64,000 nt of DNA, taken from Burkholderiales bacterium. GTDB lineage: Bacteria > Pseudomonadota > Gammaproteobacteria > Burkholderiales > Casimicrobiaceae. Positions 24,831 through 35,180 of the stretch are shown here, piece by piece. Position 1 is the first letter of the stretch. Every line of letters starts with the position of its first letter. The stretch lies in assembly GCA_020853025.1 (NCBI GenBank), contig JADYZP010000039.1:1-64000 (forward strand). Reading direction: 5' to 3'. Under the pieces are notes generated by a model, which saw nothing but the letters and a program-made list of their open reading frames with translations, did not search any database and was not told the DNA's origin. Both the position numbers and the translations under genes were made by a program.

Positions 24831-26135
24831 ATGACCAACCCGAAAACCCACCGCTTCGACACGCTCGCGCTGCATGCGGGCGCCACGCCTGATCCCGCCA
24901 CCGGCGCGCGCGCGACGCCGATCTACCAGACCGCATCGTTCGTGTTTCCCGACTGCGACCACGCGGCCGCGCTGTTCAACATGGAGCGCGCCGGCTATGT
25001 CTATTCGCGTATCTCCAATCCGACCGTCGCGGTGCTCGAAGAGCGCGTCGCCGCACTGGAAGGCGGCGTCGGTGCCATCGGCACTGCGAGCGGGCAGGCG
25101 GCGCTGCACCTGGCGATAGCCACCATCGCCGGAGCCGGCGACCACATCGTCGCCTCGCGCTCGCTCTACGGCGGATCGCACAACCTGCTCGACTACACGC
25201 TGCCGCGCTTCGGCATCGCGACGACCTTCGTCGACGCGCGCGATCTCGACGCCTGGCGGGCGGCGATCCGGCCGGAGACGAAACTGTTGTTCGGCGAGAC
25301 GCTCGGCAATCCGGGGCTCGAAGTGCTCGACATCCCGCGCGTGGCCGCACTCGCGCACGACCAGGGACTGCCGCTGCTGGTCGACTCGACCTTCACGACG
25401 CCGTGGCTGATCGAGCCCTTCGCGCACGGCGCCGATATCGTCTTCCATTCGGCGACCAAGTTCCTGTCCGGCCACGGCGTGGTCATCGGGGGCGTGCTGG
25501 TCGACGCTGGCCGCTTCGACTGGGACGGCGGGCGCTCGCGTGGCAAGTTCCCGACCTTGACGCAGCCGTACAGCGGCTTCCACGACATGGTGTTCTCCGA
25601 GGAATCGACGACCAGCGCGTTCCTGCTCCGCGCGCGGCGCGAAGGCGTGCGCGACTTCGGCGCCTGTATGGCGCCGTTCACCGCTTTCCTGATCCTGCAG
25701 GGGATCGAGACGCTGCCGCTGCGCATGGCGAAACATGTCGACAACACGCGCCGTGTCGCGGCATTCCTCGCCGCGCATCCTTTCGTTCTGTCGGTCGGCT
25801 ATCCCGAGCTGCCGGGGCATCCGGATCACGCACTCGCGCAGACGCTGCTGCCGCGTGGCTGCGGTGCCGTCTTCAGTTTCGCAATCCGCGGCACGCGGGA
25901 GCAGGGCCGCAAACTGATCGAGTCGCTGAACCTGTACTCGCATCTGGCCAACGTCGGCGACGCCAAATCGCTGGTCATCCACCCGGCGTCGACCACGCAT
26001 TTCCGCATGTCGGCCGAAGATCTGTTGGCCGCGGGCATCACCGAGGGAACGATCCGCCTGTCGATCGGCCTCGAAGACCCGGACGACCTGATCGAGGACC
26101 TGTCGCGCGCGCTGCACGCGGCGGCCAAGGTTTAA
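24831..26135 (+). CDS. metY: O-acetylhomoserine/O-succinylhomoserine sulfhydrylase
   Basis: This Cys/Met-metabolism PLP enzyme makes homocysteine from activated homoserine and sulfide. The sequence has RFDTLALHAG, GYVYSRISNPTVAVLEERVA, SGQAALHLAI, DSTFTTPW and the PLP lysine K210 in HSATKFLSGHG. The 434-residue length and the insert after the lysine favour MetY (about 430) over shorter MetZ (about 400). It precedes a hydrolase gene by 18 bp. A good promoter with an inverted repeat lies upstream, so sulfur or methionine control is plausible. Confidence 0.88.
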   Translation: MTNPKTHRFDTLALHAGATPDPATGARATPIYQTASFVFPDCDHAAALFNMERAGYVYSRISNPTVAVLEERVAALEGGVGAIGTASGQAALHLAIATIAGAGDHIVASRSLYGGSHNLLDYTLPRFGIATTFVDARDLDAWRAAIRPETKLLFGETLGNPGLEVLDIPRVAALAHDQGLPLLVDSTFTTPWLIEPFAHGADIVFHSATKFLSGHGVVIGGVLVDAGRFDWDGGRSRGKFPTLTQPYSGFHDMVFSEESTTSAFLLRARREGVRDFGACMAPFTAFLILQGIETLPLRMAKHVDNTRRVAAFLAAHPFVLSVGYPELPGHPDHALAQTLLPRGCGAVFSFAIRGTREQGRKLIESLNLYSHLANVGDAKSLVIHPASTTHFRMSAEDLLAAGITEGTIRLSIGLEDPDDLIEDLSRALHAAAKV

Positions 26136-26153
26136 GCGGCGAGCATCACGGGT

Positions 26154-26942
26154 ATGCGCATCGACGTCGACGGTTCGGAAGTCTATGTCTACACGGGCAC
26201 ACGGGTGCTCGCTCCCACGCAGCCGACACTGGTCTTCGTCCACGGGGCCGCGCACGACCACAGCGTCTGGACGCTGCAATCGCGCTATTTTGCGCATCAC
26301 GGCCGCAACGTGCTCGCCGTCGATCTGCCGGCGCACGGCCGGTCGGCGGGCGCGCCGCTGCCGTCGGTCGACGCGATCGCGCACTGGCTGGTGCGCGTCC
26401 TCGACGCCGCGGGTGTGGACGAGGCGGTGCTGGTCGACCATTCGATGGGTTCGCTGGCGGTGCTCGACTGTGCGGCGCGGTTCCCCGATCGCGTGTCCCG
26501 CGCCGCCTTGCTCGGGCCCGCGGTGCCGATGCCGGTTGGCGACGCATTGCTCGCTGCGGCGCGTGCCGACGATCATCTCGCCTTCGAATTGATCAATGCC
26601 TGGTCGCACAGCGCGGCAAAACAACTGGGCGGCAACCAGATACCGGGTGCGTGGATGACCGGTGCCTCGATGCGGCTTCTCGAACGCGCGCAGCCCGGCG
26701 TGCTCTACACCGATCTCGTTGCCTGCGCGGCCTACGCCGACGGCCTCGACGCCGCGGCGAGCCTTCGCTGCCCGGCGCTGGTGATCCTCGGCCAGCGCGA
26801 CGTCATGGCACCACCCAAGAGTGCGCAGCGACTGCTGGAGACGCTGACCGACAAGCGTGTCGTCACGCTCGCCGGCACCGGACATGCGATGATGGCGGAG
26901 CAGCCCGATGCGGTCCTCGACGCGCTGCGCGCGTTTGTCTGA
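26154..26942 (+). CDS. Alpha/beta hydrolase
   Basis: The 262-residue alpha/beta-hydrolase has VFVHGAAHDHSVW as oxyanion region, LLAVDLPAHGRS-like NVLAVDLPAHGRS, a nucleophile elbow VDHSMGSLAVL, an acid in ILGQRDVMAPP and the histidine in LAGTGHAMMAEQP. The elbow has Asp where Gly is usual (DHSMG for GHSMG); the serine and the second glycine are kept. It lies 18 bp behind metY, probably co-transcribed. A homoserine acetyltransferase role was considered, but the sequence is far shorter than MetX. Substrate unknown. Confidence 0.75.
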   Translation: MRIDVDGSEVYVYTGTRVLAPTQPTLVFVHGAAHDHSVWTLQSRYFAHHGRNVLAVDLPAHGRSAGAPLPSVDAIAHWLVRVLDAAGVDEAVLVDHSMGSLAVLDCAARFPDRVSRAALLGPAVPMPVGDALLAAARADDHLAFELINAWSHSAAKQLGGNQIPGAWMTGASMRLLERAQPGVLYTDLVACAAYADGLDAAASLRCPALVILGQRDVMAPPKSAQRLLETLTDKRVVTLAGTGHAMMAEQPDAVLDALRAFV

Positions 26943-27021
26943 GCATGTCTGCAGCTGCCCGCAGCAACGCCGGACCGCCGTCGCGATGGCGCGAACCCGA
27001 GTGCACGACGGTGACGGAGAA

Positions 27022-27786
27022 ATGACGATGGCGCCCACCGAGGAGGCCCGAGCGCACGTTCCCGAAGTCCGCGTCGTTGCCGCGGGCGCGCCGTTGCGCT
27101 GGCTGGCCGCGGGCTGGGGCGATTTCCGCGCGCATCCGCTGCCGAGCGCGTTCTATGGTGTGTGCTTCGCGGCGATGGGATTTCTCGTCTATTTCGTATT
27201 CCAGCACGCCTACCCTTACGTCTCGGCGCTGATCACCGGCTTCTTCCTGGTGGGACCCTTTCTCGCCATCGGCCTCTACGCATTGTCGCGCCGTCGCGAA
27301 CGCGGCGATCCGGCCTGGCTCGCACCGACGCTCGATGCCTGGGCGCCGAACAAAAGCGCGCTCGGAATGTTCGCGCTGGTACTCGGCGTGATCCTGCTCG
27401 TGTGGGCACGCGCCTCGCTGGTCGTCTTCGCACTTTTTTTCACGCAGGACATGCCGGACGTGCACGACTTCGTAGGCCGGATCTTCGTGCGCGACAACCT
27501 CGAATTCCTGCTTGTCTACCTGTGCGTCGGTGGTTTTTTCGCGATTCTCGTCTTCGCGATCAGCGTCGTCTCGGTGCCGATGATGCTCGACCGCAACACC
27601 GACGGCATCGTCGCGGTGCTGACGAGCCTCAAGGCTTTCTCCGCGAACGTGCCGGCGATGATCGTCTGGGGCTGCCTCATCGTTGCGCTGGTGGCGTTCG
27701 GCTTCGCCACCTGGTTCGTCGGCCTCATCGTCACGGTGCCGGTCATCGGCCACGCAACGTGGCACGCATACCGCGAGCTGGTCTAG
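27022..27786 (+). CDS. DUF2189 membrane protein
   Basis: The ATG at 27022, preceded by GGAGA, gives 254 residues. A short cytoplasmic start with PLRWLAAGWGDFRAHPLPSA leads to about six hydrophobic helices with a GRIFVRDNLEFLLVY loop. FGFATWFVGLIVTVPVIGHATWHAYREL at the end is characteristic of DUF2189 proteins, in which a conserved GHATWHAYR occurs. Function is unknown; relatives are often near cytochrome oxidase genes, but none is visible here. The next gene starts 7 nt after the stop. Confidence 0.8.
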   Translation: MTMAPTEEARAHVPEVRVVAAGAPLRWLAAGWGDFRAHPLPSAFYGVCFAAMGFLVYFVFQHAYPYVSALITGFFLVGPFLAIGLYALSRRRERGDPAWLAPTLDAWAPNKSALGMFALVLGVILLVWARASLVVFALFFTQDMPDVHDFVGRIFVRDNLEFLLVYLCVGGFFAILVFAISVVSVPMMLDRNTDGIVAVLTSLKAFSANVPAMIVWGCLIVALVAFGFATWFVGLIVTVPVIGHATWHAYRELV

Positions 27787-27793
27787 CGCGGCG

Positions 27794-29920
27794 ATGCGGC
27801 AGCAGGCACTCGTGCAGGTGTACGCCGGCGACGCGTTGGCGGCGGCGCGCCGGCTGGATGCCGCGGTGGCGAGCTATGACCGCGCGCTGGCGCTCGACCC
27901 CGGCCTCGCCATCGCGCACTTCAATCGCGCGCAGGCGCTCCACGGGCTGCGGCGATTCAAGGATGCGCTCGCCGGCTACGATGCGGTAATCGCCATTGCC
28001 CCGGGCTCGGCCGAGGCGTGGAACAACCGCGGGCATGCGCAGGCGTTGCTGGGGCGCGTCGATGACGCTCTGGCGAGTTGGGACCGCGCACTTGCGCTGC
28101 GGCCAGGCTTCGCCGAAGCGGCGGCGAACCGTGCCGCTGCGCTGCAATCGCGCTCGCGCGACGCCGGCTTGGCCGTCGCGAACGTGGCTGCGGATGCGGC
28201 GAAGGCGCGGGTAGCGCTCGATGCAGTGCTCGCGACGCGACCCGATTTCGCCGAGGCCCGCAATAATCGTGCAGGCTTGCTGCGCGACCTCGGCCGATAC
28301 GCGGAGGCGCTTGCCGACTACGATGCCGCGCTCGCCGCAAACCCCGAACTCGCCGACGCGCATCTCAACCGGGCGCTGCTGCTGGCGGCGCTCGGCCGTC
28401 GCGACGAAGCGCTGGCGGGATGCGACGAGGCGCTGGCACGCACACCCGACTTCGTCGCGGCACTCGTGCACCGCGGCTCGCTGCGCGCGCAGGCCCGGCG
28501 CCATGCGGAGGCCGCCGGCGACTTCGAGCGCGCGCTGGCAATCGAACCTGGCGCGCCGGCGTTGCCCGGCCTGCTGCTCCAGGCGCGCGCGAACTGCTGC
28601 GACTGGGCCGGCCGCGATGTCGCCGTGCGCGCGCTCGTCGCCGACGCGCGTTCGGGTGTGCGCAGCGCTGCGCCGCTGCAACTGCTCGCACTCACCGACA
28701 CGGCAGCCGATCAGGCGGCGTGCGCGCGGACGTGGGTGCGGGCGACGATGCCGGCAGCACCGCCGCTATGGCGGGGCGAGCGCTACACGCACACGCGCAT
28801 TCGCGTTGCCTACCTGTCGTCCGACTTGGACGAGCACGCGGTCGCGTATCTGCTCGCCGGTGTGATCGAAGGCCACGACCGCGATCGCTTCGAGCCGGTG
28901 GCCGTCTCGTCCGGCCCGGACCCGGATGGAGGCATGCGTGCGCGGTTGAAGGGCGCCTTCGAGCGTTTCGTCGACGTCCGCGGGAGGAGCGACCGCGAGG
29001 TTGCGGTGCTGTTGCGGGAACAGGAAATCGACATCGCAGTCGACCTCAACGGGCACACGCTGGGCAGCCGCACCGGAGCGCTGGCGCTGCGGCCGGCACC
29101 CGTGCAGGTGAGCTACCTGGGCTATCCGGGAACGCTCGGCGCCGACTTCGTCGACTACGTGCTCGCCGACCGCTTCGTGATTCCCGGGGAGCAACGGGCG
29201 CATTACGCCGAGCGGGTCGTGTGGCTACCCGATGCTTTTCAGGCAAACGACCGACGGCGCAAAATCGCGACACGCGCGCCGGTGCGAGCGGAAGCGGGGC
29301 TGCCGGAGAAAGGCGTCGTGTTCTGCGCATTCAACAACAGCTACAAGATCACACCGGCGATGTTCGACGTGTGGATGCGCGTGCTCCGCTACCACGAGGC
29401 GAGCACGCTGTGGCTGCTCGGCGGCGAAGCAGTGCTGGAGCACAACCTGCGGGCGCAAGCGCGCCGGCGCGGCGTCGATTCCGCGCGGCTCGTGTTCGCG
29501 CAGCGGCTGCCTTACGCCGAGCACCTCGCGCGCTTGCGCTTGGCGGATCTCTTTCTCGACACCTTTCCGTTCAATGGCGGCACGACGGCCAGCGACGCGC
29601 TGAGGGCGGGCCTGCCGGTACTGACGCTGGCCGGCGGCGCGATGGCGTCGAGGATGGCGGGCAGTCTCCTGCATGCGATCGGCTTGCCGGAACTGGTGAC
29701 GTCCTCGGAGGCTGCCTACGAAACGATGGCACTGGCGCTCGCGTACGCGCCGGAGCGCATCGCCGCGCTGAAGGCGACGCTCGCCGTCAACCGCGACACG
29801 CACCCGTTGTTCGACACCGACCGCTTTCGTCGCCATCTGGAGGCGGCGTACATCGCGATGGTCGAGCGCAGCCGGGCAGGAAAGGCGCCTGCGGCGTTCG
29901 CGGTTACGGCGATCGCCTGA
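27794..29920 (+). CDS. TPR protein with O-GlcNAc transferase (SPINDLY-type) domain
   Basis: The 708-residue protein has an N-terminal array of about six TPR units (residues 1-270; for example AVASYDRALALDPGLAIAHFNRA). A GT41-type catalytic region (about 330-700) follows, with RVAYLSSDLDEHAV, VDLNGHTLGSRTG, LGYPGTLGADFVDYVLADRF, FCAFNNSYKITPAMFD and DTFPFNGGTTASDALRAGLPVLTLAG. Eukaryotic relatives add GlcNAc or fucose to Ser/Thr; bacterial ones may glycosylate surface proteins. It starts 7 nt after the DUF2189 gene and ends 7 nt before rsmE. No target protein such as flagellin is nearby. Confidence 0.88.
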   Translation: MRQQALVQVYAGDALAAARRLDAAVASYDRALALDPGLAIAHFNRAQALHGLRRFKDALAGYDAVIAIAPGSAEAWNNRGHAQALLGRVDDALASWDRALALRPGFAEAAANRAAALQSRSRDAGLAVANVAADAAKARVALDAVLATRPDFAEARNNRAGLLRDLGRYAEALADYDAALAANPELADAHLNRALLLAALGRRDEALAGCDEALARTPDFVAALVHRGSLRAQARRHAEAAGDFERALAIEPGAPALPGLLLQARANCCDWAGRDVAVRALVADARSGVRSAAPLQLLALTDTAADQAACARTWVRATMPAAPPLWRGERYTHTRIRVAYLSSDLDEHAVAYLLAGVIEGHDRDRFEPVAVSSGPDPDGGMRARLKGAFERFVDVRGRSDREVAVLLREQEIDIAVDLNGHTLGSRTGALALRPAPVQVSYLGYPGTLGADFVDYVLADRFVIPGEQRAHYAERVVWLPDAFQANDRRRKIATRAPVRAEAGLPEKGVVFCAFNNSYKITPAMFDVWMRVLRYHEASTLWLLGGEAVLEHNLRAQARRRGVDSARLVFAQRLPYAEHLARLRLADLFLDTFPFNGGTTASDALRAGLPVLTLAGGAMASRMAGSLLHAIGLPELVTSSEAAYETMALALAYAPERIAALKATLAVNRDTHPLFDTDRFRRHLEAAYIAMVERSRAGKAPAAFAVTAIA

Positions 29921-29927
29921 GCTGCCG

Positions 29928-30671
29928 ATGGTCACGCCACGCTTTTGCGTCCCCGCACCGCTCAGCGCCGCCGACGTCGGCCGCGAGTTCGAGCTGCCCG
30001 ACGCGCAGGCGCATCACGCGCTGCGCGTGCTGCGGCTCGCCGTAGGCGACGCGCTGACGGTATTCACTGGCGATGGCGGCGAGTTTGCGGCCACGCTGGT
30101 GCATGCGGGCAAGCGCGCCGCGACGGTGCAGCTCGACACCTACCTGACGGTCGAGCGCGAGCCCACACTCGCCGTGACGCTCGTGCAGGGTATCTGCGCG
30201 AGCGACACGATGGACGCGATCATCCGGCACGCGGTCGAACTCGGCGCGGCGGGCATCGCACCCGTCGTCACCGCACGCGGCGCACGCTTTCCTTCGGGTC
30301 CGCACGGTACCAAGCGCCTCGCGCACTGGCGCCAGGTCGTCGTCGCCGCATGCGAGCAGTGCGGCCGCAATCGGCTCCCGCCAGTGCACGACGTCGTGGC
30401 CTTCGCCGATTGGTGCCGCATGCGCGAATCGTCGCGTGCGGGCATCGCGCTCGATCCAGGTGCCGACCGCGCGCTTGCGGTGCTGCCCGCCGTTGGCGGT
30501 GCGCTCGATCTGCTGGTCGGCCCCGAAGGCGGCTTCGCACCCGATGAAGCGGCGCGCGCGCGCGCCGCAGGATGCACACCCGCTCGGCTGGGGCCGCGCA
30601 TTCTACGTGTGGAAACAGCATCGCTGGCAGCGCTCGCCGCCGTCCACGCGCTGTGGGGGGACCTGCGATAA
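29928..30671 (+). CDS. rsmE: 16S rRNA m3U1498 methyltransferase
   Basis: RsmE uses SAM to methylate U1498 of 16S rRNA. The sequence has an N-terminal PUA-like part (TPRFCVPAPLSAADVG, QAHHALRVLRLAVGD) and a SPOUT domain with ASDTMDAIIRHAVELGAAGI. The knot motifs LLVGPEGGFAPDE and LGPRILRVETASLAAL follow. The 247-residue length is normal. It follows the TPR-OGT gene by 7 nt and is probably the last gene of the plus-strand run that begins at metY. holA converges on it from the other side with a 61-bp gap. Confidence 0.93.
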   Translation: MVTPRFCVPAPLSAADVGREFELPDAQAHHALRVLRLAVGDALTVFTGDGGEFAATLVHAGKRAATVQLDTYLTVEREPTLAVTLVQGICASDTMDAIIRHAVELGAAGIAPVVTARGARFPSGPHGTKRLAHWRQVVVAACEQCGRNRLPPVHDVVAFADWCRMRESSRAGIALDPGADRALAVLPAVGGALDLLVGPEGGFAPDEAARARAAGCTPARLGPRILRVETASLAALAAVHALWGDLR

Positions 30672-30732
30672 GACCGTGGTGGCGGTCGCCAGCCGCGCGC
30701 GCGAGCACGATGGCACCCGCCATCCACTCCGG

Positions 30733-31767
30733 CTAATTTGCGGGCAGCGGAAGCGGGAGTGCCGGGGTGCCTGCGATCACCAGCGCGGTCGAGGTCAGTT
30801 CGTCCCAGACGTTGCCGCGCCCGATACCCTTGGACAGCGCATCGAGGTGGGCGGTGGCCTTCAGCAACGGTGCGACGAGCGAAGGCGCGATACGCGAAGC
30901 GGCGCGCTCGAGCGCGCTCTGGCGCCTGCCCCACACTCGCGCGCCACGCACGGCCGCCGACACTGTCGTGCCGCCGCGCATCTGTTTGATGACCGTCGCC
31001 AGCGCGTGGACGTCCTCGGAGAGTTGCCAGATCGCAAGCGTCGGCGCCTCACCCCCGACTTCGAGCGAGCGCAGGATCCGGATCGCCCGTGCCGAGTCGC
31101 CGGCAAGCCACGCCTCCGACAACTGGAAGATGTCGAAACGCGCCACGTCGGCGACGGCGCTCTCGACCGCCTCGTGTTCGAGGTCGCCTTCCGGCAACAG
31201 GAGCGCCAGTTTTTCGATCTCCTGCCGTGCCGCGAGCAGGTTGCCCTCGCAACTTTCGGCGAGAAACGTCAGCGTCTCCCGCGCCGCGCGCTGCCCTTGC
31301 CGCCGCAAGCGCGCGGCGATCCAGCCGGGCAGCGCCTCGCGTTCGACCGGATGGACCGCGATCGTGGTTCCCGCGGCTGCCAGCGCGGAAAACCAGGCCG
31401 ACGACTGCGTCGCACGGTCCAGCCGGGGCAACGTCACCAGCGTGACGTTGTCGGGGTTGGGGTTGGCGGCGTACGCCTCCAACGCCTTGCCGCCTTCGGT
31501 GCCGGGCTTGCCAGAAGGAATGCGCAGGTCGACGAACTTCCGCTCACCGAAGAGGCTGGCATTCGCGTTCGCGGCGACGAACGCATCCCAGCGGAAGCTG
31601 GGCTCGGCCACCAGTACTTCGCGTTCCGCCGCGCCTGCCGCGCGAGCCGCGGCACGGATCGCGTCGCCCGCTTCCAGTGCAAGCAACGGCTCGTCGCCGT
31701 GCACGACGTACAGTGCCTTCACTTCGCGCCGAAGATGGCCTGCCAGTTCATCGTGCTTCAGTTGCAT
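30733..31767 (-). CDS. holA: DNA polymerase III delta subunit
   Basis: HolA is the clamp-loader subunit that opens the beta clamp. The 344-residue sequence has YVVHGDEPLLALEAGDAIRAAA at the front, the divergent AAA+ core with EREVLVAEPSFRWDAF and LFGERKFVDLRIPSGKPG, and a helical C-terminal domain with GGTTVSAAVRGARVWGRRQ. It is preceded by lptE and leuS on the same strand, the conserved leuS-lptE-holA order of Proteobacteria. Confidence 0.93.
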   Translation of the reverse strand: MQLKHDELAGHLRREVKALYVVHGDEPLLALEAGDAIRAAARAAGAAEREVLVAEPSFRWDAFVAANANASLFGERKFVDLRIPSGKPGTEGGKALEAYAANPNPDNVTLVTLPRLDRATQSSAWFSALAAAGTTIAVHPVEREALPGWIAARLRRQGQRAARETLTFLAESCEGNLLAARQEIEKLALLLPEGDLEHEAVESAVADVARFDIFQLSEAWLAGDSARAIRILRSLEVGGEAPTLAIWQLSEDVHALATVIKQMRGGTTVSAAVRGARVWGRRQSALERAASRIAPSLVAPLLKATAHLDALSKGIGRGNVWDELTSTALVIAGTPALPLPLPAN

Positions 31768-31834
31768 GGCGGATTTTCATGGCGCCGCAAGCGGGCCGTA
31801 TCGTCGGTCAGCACCTGCGGCTGCACAGTAGAAA

Positions 31835-32353
31835 TCAGGCCGGCTTCCGCGCCGTCTGCAGCCTGCGGAGGATCTGCTGCACGGCGTCGGTCTGCATCTC
31901 GCGCAACAGCCGCTGCTCCTGGAGATCACGCGCCAGCACCTGCGTTTCGTTGAACGTGTACGAGCGGCGAACGATGATCTCGCCGGCCGGCATCCAGTCC
32001 CCGCCATTGCGGTCGTGCAGGCGGAACTGCACGCGCTTGACCAGCGCGTATTCGCGCACCGAGCCGCCCGACGACAGCGACAACACGTCCTTGTCGTTGA
32101 CGACGATCGGCACGTCGAGGACGACGTCGGCCGCGCCGGCGGAATCGACGATTTTGGTTCGGCTTCCGGCACCGATCGCGCGCGCGAGTTCGTTCGCGAA
32201 TGGCGGCGCCGACGGCGCGTTGACGAAGATCGACGAGAATGGGAAGTCGCTCTCGCCGCGCAGGTGGAAGCCGCAGGAGCCGAGCGCGACCGACAACAGC
32301 AGCGCGGTGCCCGCACGCAGCATGCGGCCGACGCTGGCGTCAGACGACGACAT
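31835..32353 (-). CDS. lptE: LPS-assembly lipoprotein LptE
   Basis: A lipoprotein signal ends at a lipobox LGSC ([16 protein letters not shown]), and CGFHLRG is the classic start of mature LptE. The 172-residue protein continues with [15 protein letters not shown] and a C-terminal QQILRRLQ region. LptE plugs the LptD barrel and helps insert lipopolysaccharide in the outer membrane. Its ATG lies inside the end of leuS (14-nt overlap), so translation is coupled. It sits between leuS and holA, the usual order. Confidence 0.92.
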   Translation of the reverse strand: MSSSDASVGRMLRAGTALLLSVALGSCGFHLRGESDFPFSSIFVNAPSAPPFANELARAIGAGSRTKIVDSAGAADVVLDVPIVVNDKDVLSLSSGGSVREYALVKRVQFRLHDRNGGDWMPAGEIIVRRSYTFNETQVLARDLQEQRLLREMQTDAVQQILRRLQTARKPA

Positions 32354-34964
32354 TGACCAGCCGTCCCGGAACCACGATCACCTTTCGGATCGGGGCGCCG
32401 TGGGCATGCTTGGCGACTTCGGCGCTGGCGCGCGCGGCGGCCTCGATCGCCTGGCGGTCTGCTTTGGCGCCGACGACGATTCGGCCGCGCAGCTTGCCGT
32501 TGACCTGCAGCACGAGTTCGATTTCCTCCTGCTTGAGCGCCGCGGGGTCCACTTCCGGCCACCGGGCGTCGATCAGGTCGCCTTCGGCGGCGGAGAAACC
32601 GAGGTCATTCCAGAGGACCCAGGTCGTATGCGGGATCACCGGATAGAGCACGCGCAGCAGGATCGAGGCACCCTCGCGGATCAGCGACTCGCGGCCGCGC
32701 GCCGCCGCAGGCACCGCCTCCAGCGAGTTCAGCATCTTCATGCCGGCCGAAACCACCGTGTTGTACTGGATGCGCTCATAGTCGTGGTTGGCCTGCTTCA
32801 GCGCGACGTGCAATTCCCGCCGCGCCGCGCGCACGGCGTCATCGGCATCACGAAAATCGGTCTTGCCGGTCGCCGTACGCAGCAGGTCCGCATGCGCCTG
32901 GCCGAAGGCCCACAGCCGCTTGACGAAGCGGTGCGCACCCTCGACGCCTGAGTTCGACCATTCGAGCGTGGCCTCCGGCGGTGCCGCGAACATCACGAAC
33001 AGCCGTCCCGCATCGGCGCCGTAGCGGTCGATGATGTCCTGCGGGTCGACGCCGTTGAGCTTCGACTTCGACATCGTGCCCAGCCCGCCGTATTCCAGCG
33101 GCGAGCCGTCGGACTTCAGGCGTGCGCCGGTGATCCGGCCGGCATCGTCGCGGACGACATCGACGTCGCTCGGCGCGACGTAGTCGAGGCCGCCCCTTGC
33201 GGTGCGCCGGAAGTAACTGTGGTCGAGCACCATGCCCTGCGTCAGCAATCGCGTGAATGGCTCGTCCATGCGCACGAGCTTCATGTCGCGCATGACCTTG
33301 GTCCAGAAGCGCGCGTAGAGCAGGTGCAGGATCGCGTGCGTGATGCCGCCGATGTACTGGTCCATCGGGTTCCAGTACTCGTTGCGCGCGTCGACCATCG
33401 TCGGCGCATCGGGACATGCGTAGCGCATGTAGTACCACGACGAGTCGACGAAGGTATCCATCGTGTCGGTTTCGCGCTTTGCCGCGCCGCCGCAGCGCGG
33501 GCAGGCCGTATTCACGAAGTCGTCGCGCTTGGCGAGCGGATTGCCCGAGCCGTCCGGGACGCAGTCCTCGGGCAGCACGACCGGCAGGTCGCGCTCCGGC
33601 ACCGGCACCGCGCCGCACGCCGGGCAGTGGATGATCGGGATCGGCGTACCCCAGTAGCGCTGGCGTGAAATACCCCAGTCGCGCAACCGGTAGGTCGTCT
33701 TCTTCTCGCCGAGGCCGAGGGCGGCCAGGTCGGCGGCGATGGCGTCGACGGCCTCGGCGTACGGCAGCTCGTCGTACTTCACCGAGAACACGCAGCGCCC
33801 GCGATCCTTGTCCGCGTACCAGGATTGCCACGAGTCGGTCGTGAACTGCTCGTCCGCGACGGCGATCACCTGCTTGATCGGCAGTCCGTACTTCTTCGCG
33901 AACTCGAAGTCACGCTCGTCGTGCGCGGGCACGCCCATCACCGCGCCGTCGCCGTAGCTCATCAGCACGTAGTTGCCGACCCAGACCTCGACCGCCTCGT
34001 TGGTCAGCGGATGCCTGACGTAGAGGCCGGTCGGCATCCCCTTCTTGTCCATGGTGGCGAGGTCGGCCTCCATCACCGATCCGCGCTGGCACTCGTCGAC
34101 GAAGGCCGCGAGCTTCGAGTTCGATTGTGCCGCGTGCTTCGCCAGTGGATGCTCGGGCGACACCGCGCAGAAGGTGACACCCATGATCGTGTCGGCGCGC
34201 GTCGTGAACACGTACATGCGGCCGTCGCCGATGGGCGTTCCATCCCCGTCACGAATGTCGTGCGGAAACGCAAAGCGAACGCCCTCGCTCCTGCCGATCC
34301 AGTTCGCCTGCATCGCCTTCACGCGCTCGGGCCAGCCGGGCATGCGGTCGAGGAATTCGAGCAGTTCGGACGCGTAGTCGGTGATCTTCAGGTAATACAT
34401 CGGAATTTCGCGCTTCTCGATCGGCGCACCCGAGCGCCATCCGCGACCGTCGACCACCTGCTCGTTGGCGAGCACCGTCTGGTCGACCGGGTCCCAGTTG
34501 ACGACCCCGGTCTTCAGGTACGCGACGCCTCGCTCGAGCATCTTCAGGAAGAACCACTGGTTCCACCGGTAGTACGCGGGATCGCAGGTCGCGAACTCGC
34601 GCGACCAGTCGATCGCCCAGCCCATCGCCTGGCACTGGCCCTTCATGTAGGCGATGTTGTCGTAGGTCCACTTCGCCGGCGGCACACCGTTCTTGATCGC
34701 CGCGTTCTCGGCGGGCAGGCCGAAGGCGTCCCAGCCCATCGGCGTCAGCACGTTGTACCCACGCATGCGCAAATGCCGATACATCATGTCGTTGATCGTG
34801 TAGTTGCGCACGTGCCCCATGTGCAGCACGCCGGACGGATACGGCAGCATCGACACGCAGTAATACTTGGGCCGGTCGTCGCGCTCGGTCGCGCGATAGA
34901 CGTCGCCGGCCTTCCACGCCGCCTGCGCGCGGGCCTCGATTTCGTGCGGGTTATACGGGGTCAT
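32340..34964 (-). CDS. leuS: Leucyl-tRNA synthetase
   Basis: This class I synthetase of 874 residues, within the family range, has the HIGH-type motif HMGH in [14 protein letters not shown]. The KMSKS signature appears as MSKSK in [12 protein letters not shown]. The CP1 editing domain includes [24 protein letters not shown] zinc-binding pattern CPACGAV plus CPRCGG is present. It charges tRNA-Leu. A TATAAT box 24 bp upstream marks its promoter. It leads the leuS-lptE-holA operon. Confidence 0.97.
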   Translation of the reverse strand: MTPYNPHEIEARAQAAWKAGDVYRATERDDRPKYYCVSMLPYPSGVLHMGHVRNYTINDMMYRHLRMRGYNVLTPMGWDAFGLPAENAAIKNGVPPAKWTYDNIAYMKGQCQAMGWAIDWSREFATCDPAYYRWNQWFFLKMLERGVAYLKTGVVNWDPVDQTVLANEQVVDGRGWRSGAPIEKREIPMYYLKITDYASELLEFLDRMPGWPERVKAMQANWIGRSEGVRFAFPHDIRDGDGTPIGDGRMYVFTTRADTIMGVTFCAVSPEHPLAKHAAQSNSKLAAFVDECQRGSVMEADLATMDKKGMPTGLYVRHPLTNEAVEVWVGNYVLMSYGDGAVMGVPAHDERDFEFAKKYGLPIKQVIAVADEQFTTDSWQSWYADKDRGRCVFSVKYDELPYAEAVDAIAADLAALGLGEKKTTYRLRDWGISRQRYWGTPIPIIHCPACGAVPVPERDLPVVLPEDCVPDGSGNPLAKRDDFVNTACPRCGGAAKRETDTMDTFVDSSWYYMRYACPDAPTMVDARNEYWNPMDQYIGGITHAILHLLYARFWTKVMRDMKLVRMDEPFTRLLTQGMVLDHSYFRRTARGGLDYVAPSDVDVVRDDAGRITGARLKSDGSPLEYGGLGTMSKSKLNGVDPQDIIDRYGADAGRLFVMFAAPPEATLEWSNSGVEGAHRFVKRLWAFGQAHADLLRTATGKTDFRDADDAVRAARRELHVALKQANHDYERIQYNTVVSAGMKMLNSLEAVPAAARGRESLIREGASILLRVLYPVIPHTTWVLWNDLGFSAAEGDLIDARWPEVDPAALKQEEIELVLQVNGKLRGRIVVGAKADRQAIEAAARASAEVAKHAHGAPIRKVIVVPGRLVNVVV

Positions 34965-34987
34965 GGCGAGCTTCCGGTAAGTCGTTG

Positions 34988-34993
34988 ATTATA
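34988..34993 (-). promoter_or_regulatory. leuS -10 box
   Basis: A consensus TATAAT on the minus strand lies 24 bp before the leuS ATG, which predicts a leader of about 17 nt. No convincing -35 box is visible at the right spacing. The rest of the 216-bp gap to dsbD holds an imperfect GC-rich inverted repeat (about 35068-35093) and a GATAAT sequence that could serve dsbD. Confidence 0.45.
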
Positions 34994-35180
34994 CCGGCCG
35001 GGTCGCGGTGGGGACGTCGGCAGCGGTGGGATTGGCGGCGACGGCAACCATGCTATTGTCATAACGTCCCGACGCCGGCGCCGCCGGTCGGGAAAAGGCG
35101 ATAATCACTCATTTGGTCAGGAACCTTGTCGGGCGCGCTGCGAACCAAGTGTCGTAACGCCCCGGTCACGCACATTGCCC

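Noticed and set aside
26154-26942. Homoserine acetyltransferase (MetX) for the hydrolase behind metY
   Set aside because: The protein is 262 residues, far shorter than MetX, and its nucleophile region is DHSMGS rather than the MetX form. Only the general hydrolase fold is supported.
24606-27038. Long minus-strand frame upstream of the DUF4124 gene, antisense to metY and the hydrolase
   Set aside because: Only the part after the ATG at 24605 has a signal peptide and domain. The rest mirrors metY and the hydrolase.
34994-35180. ECF sigma-type promoter (GGAACC) upstream of dsbD
   Set aside because: The GGAACC at about 35120 has no matching -10 motif at the required spacing.
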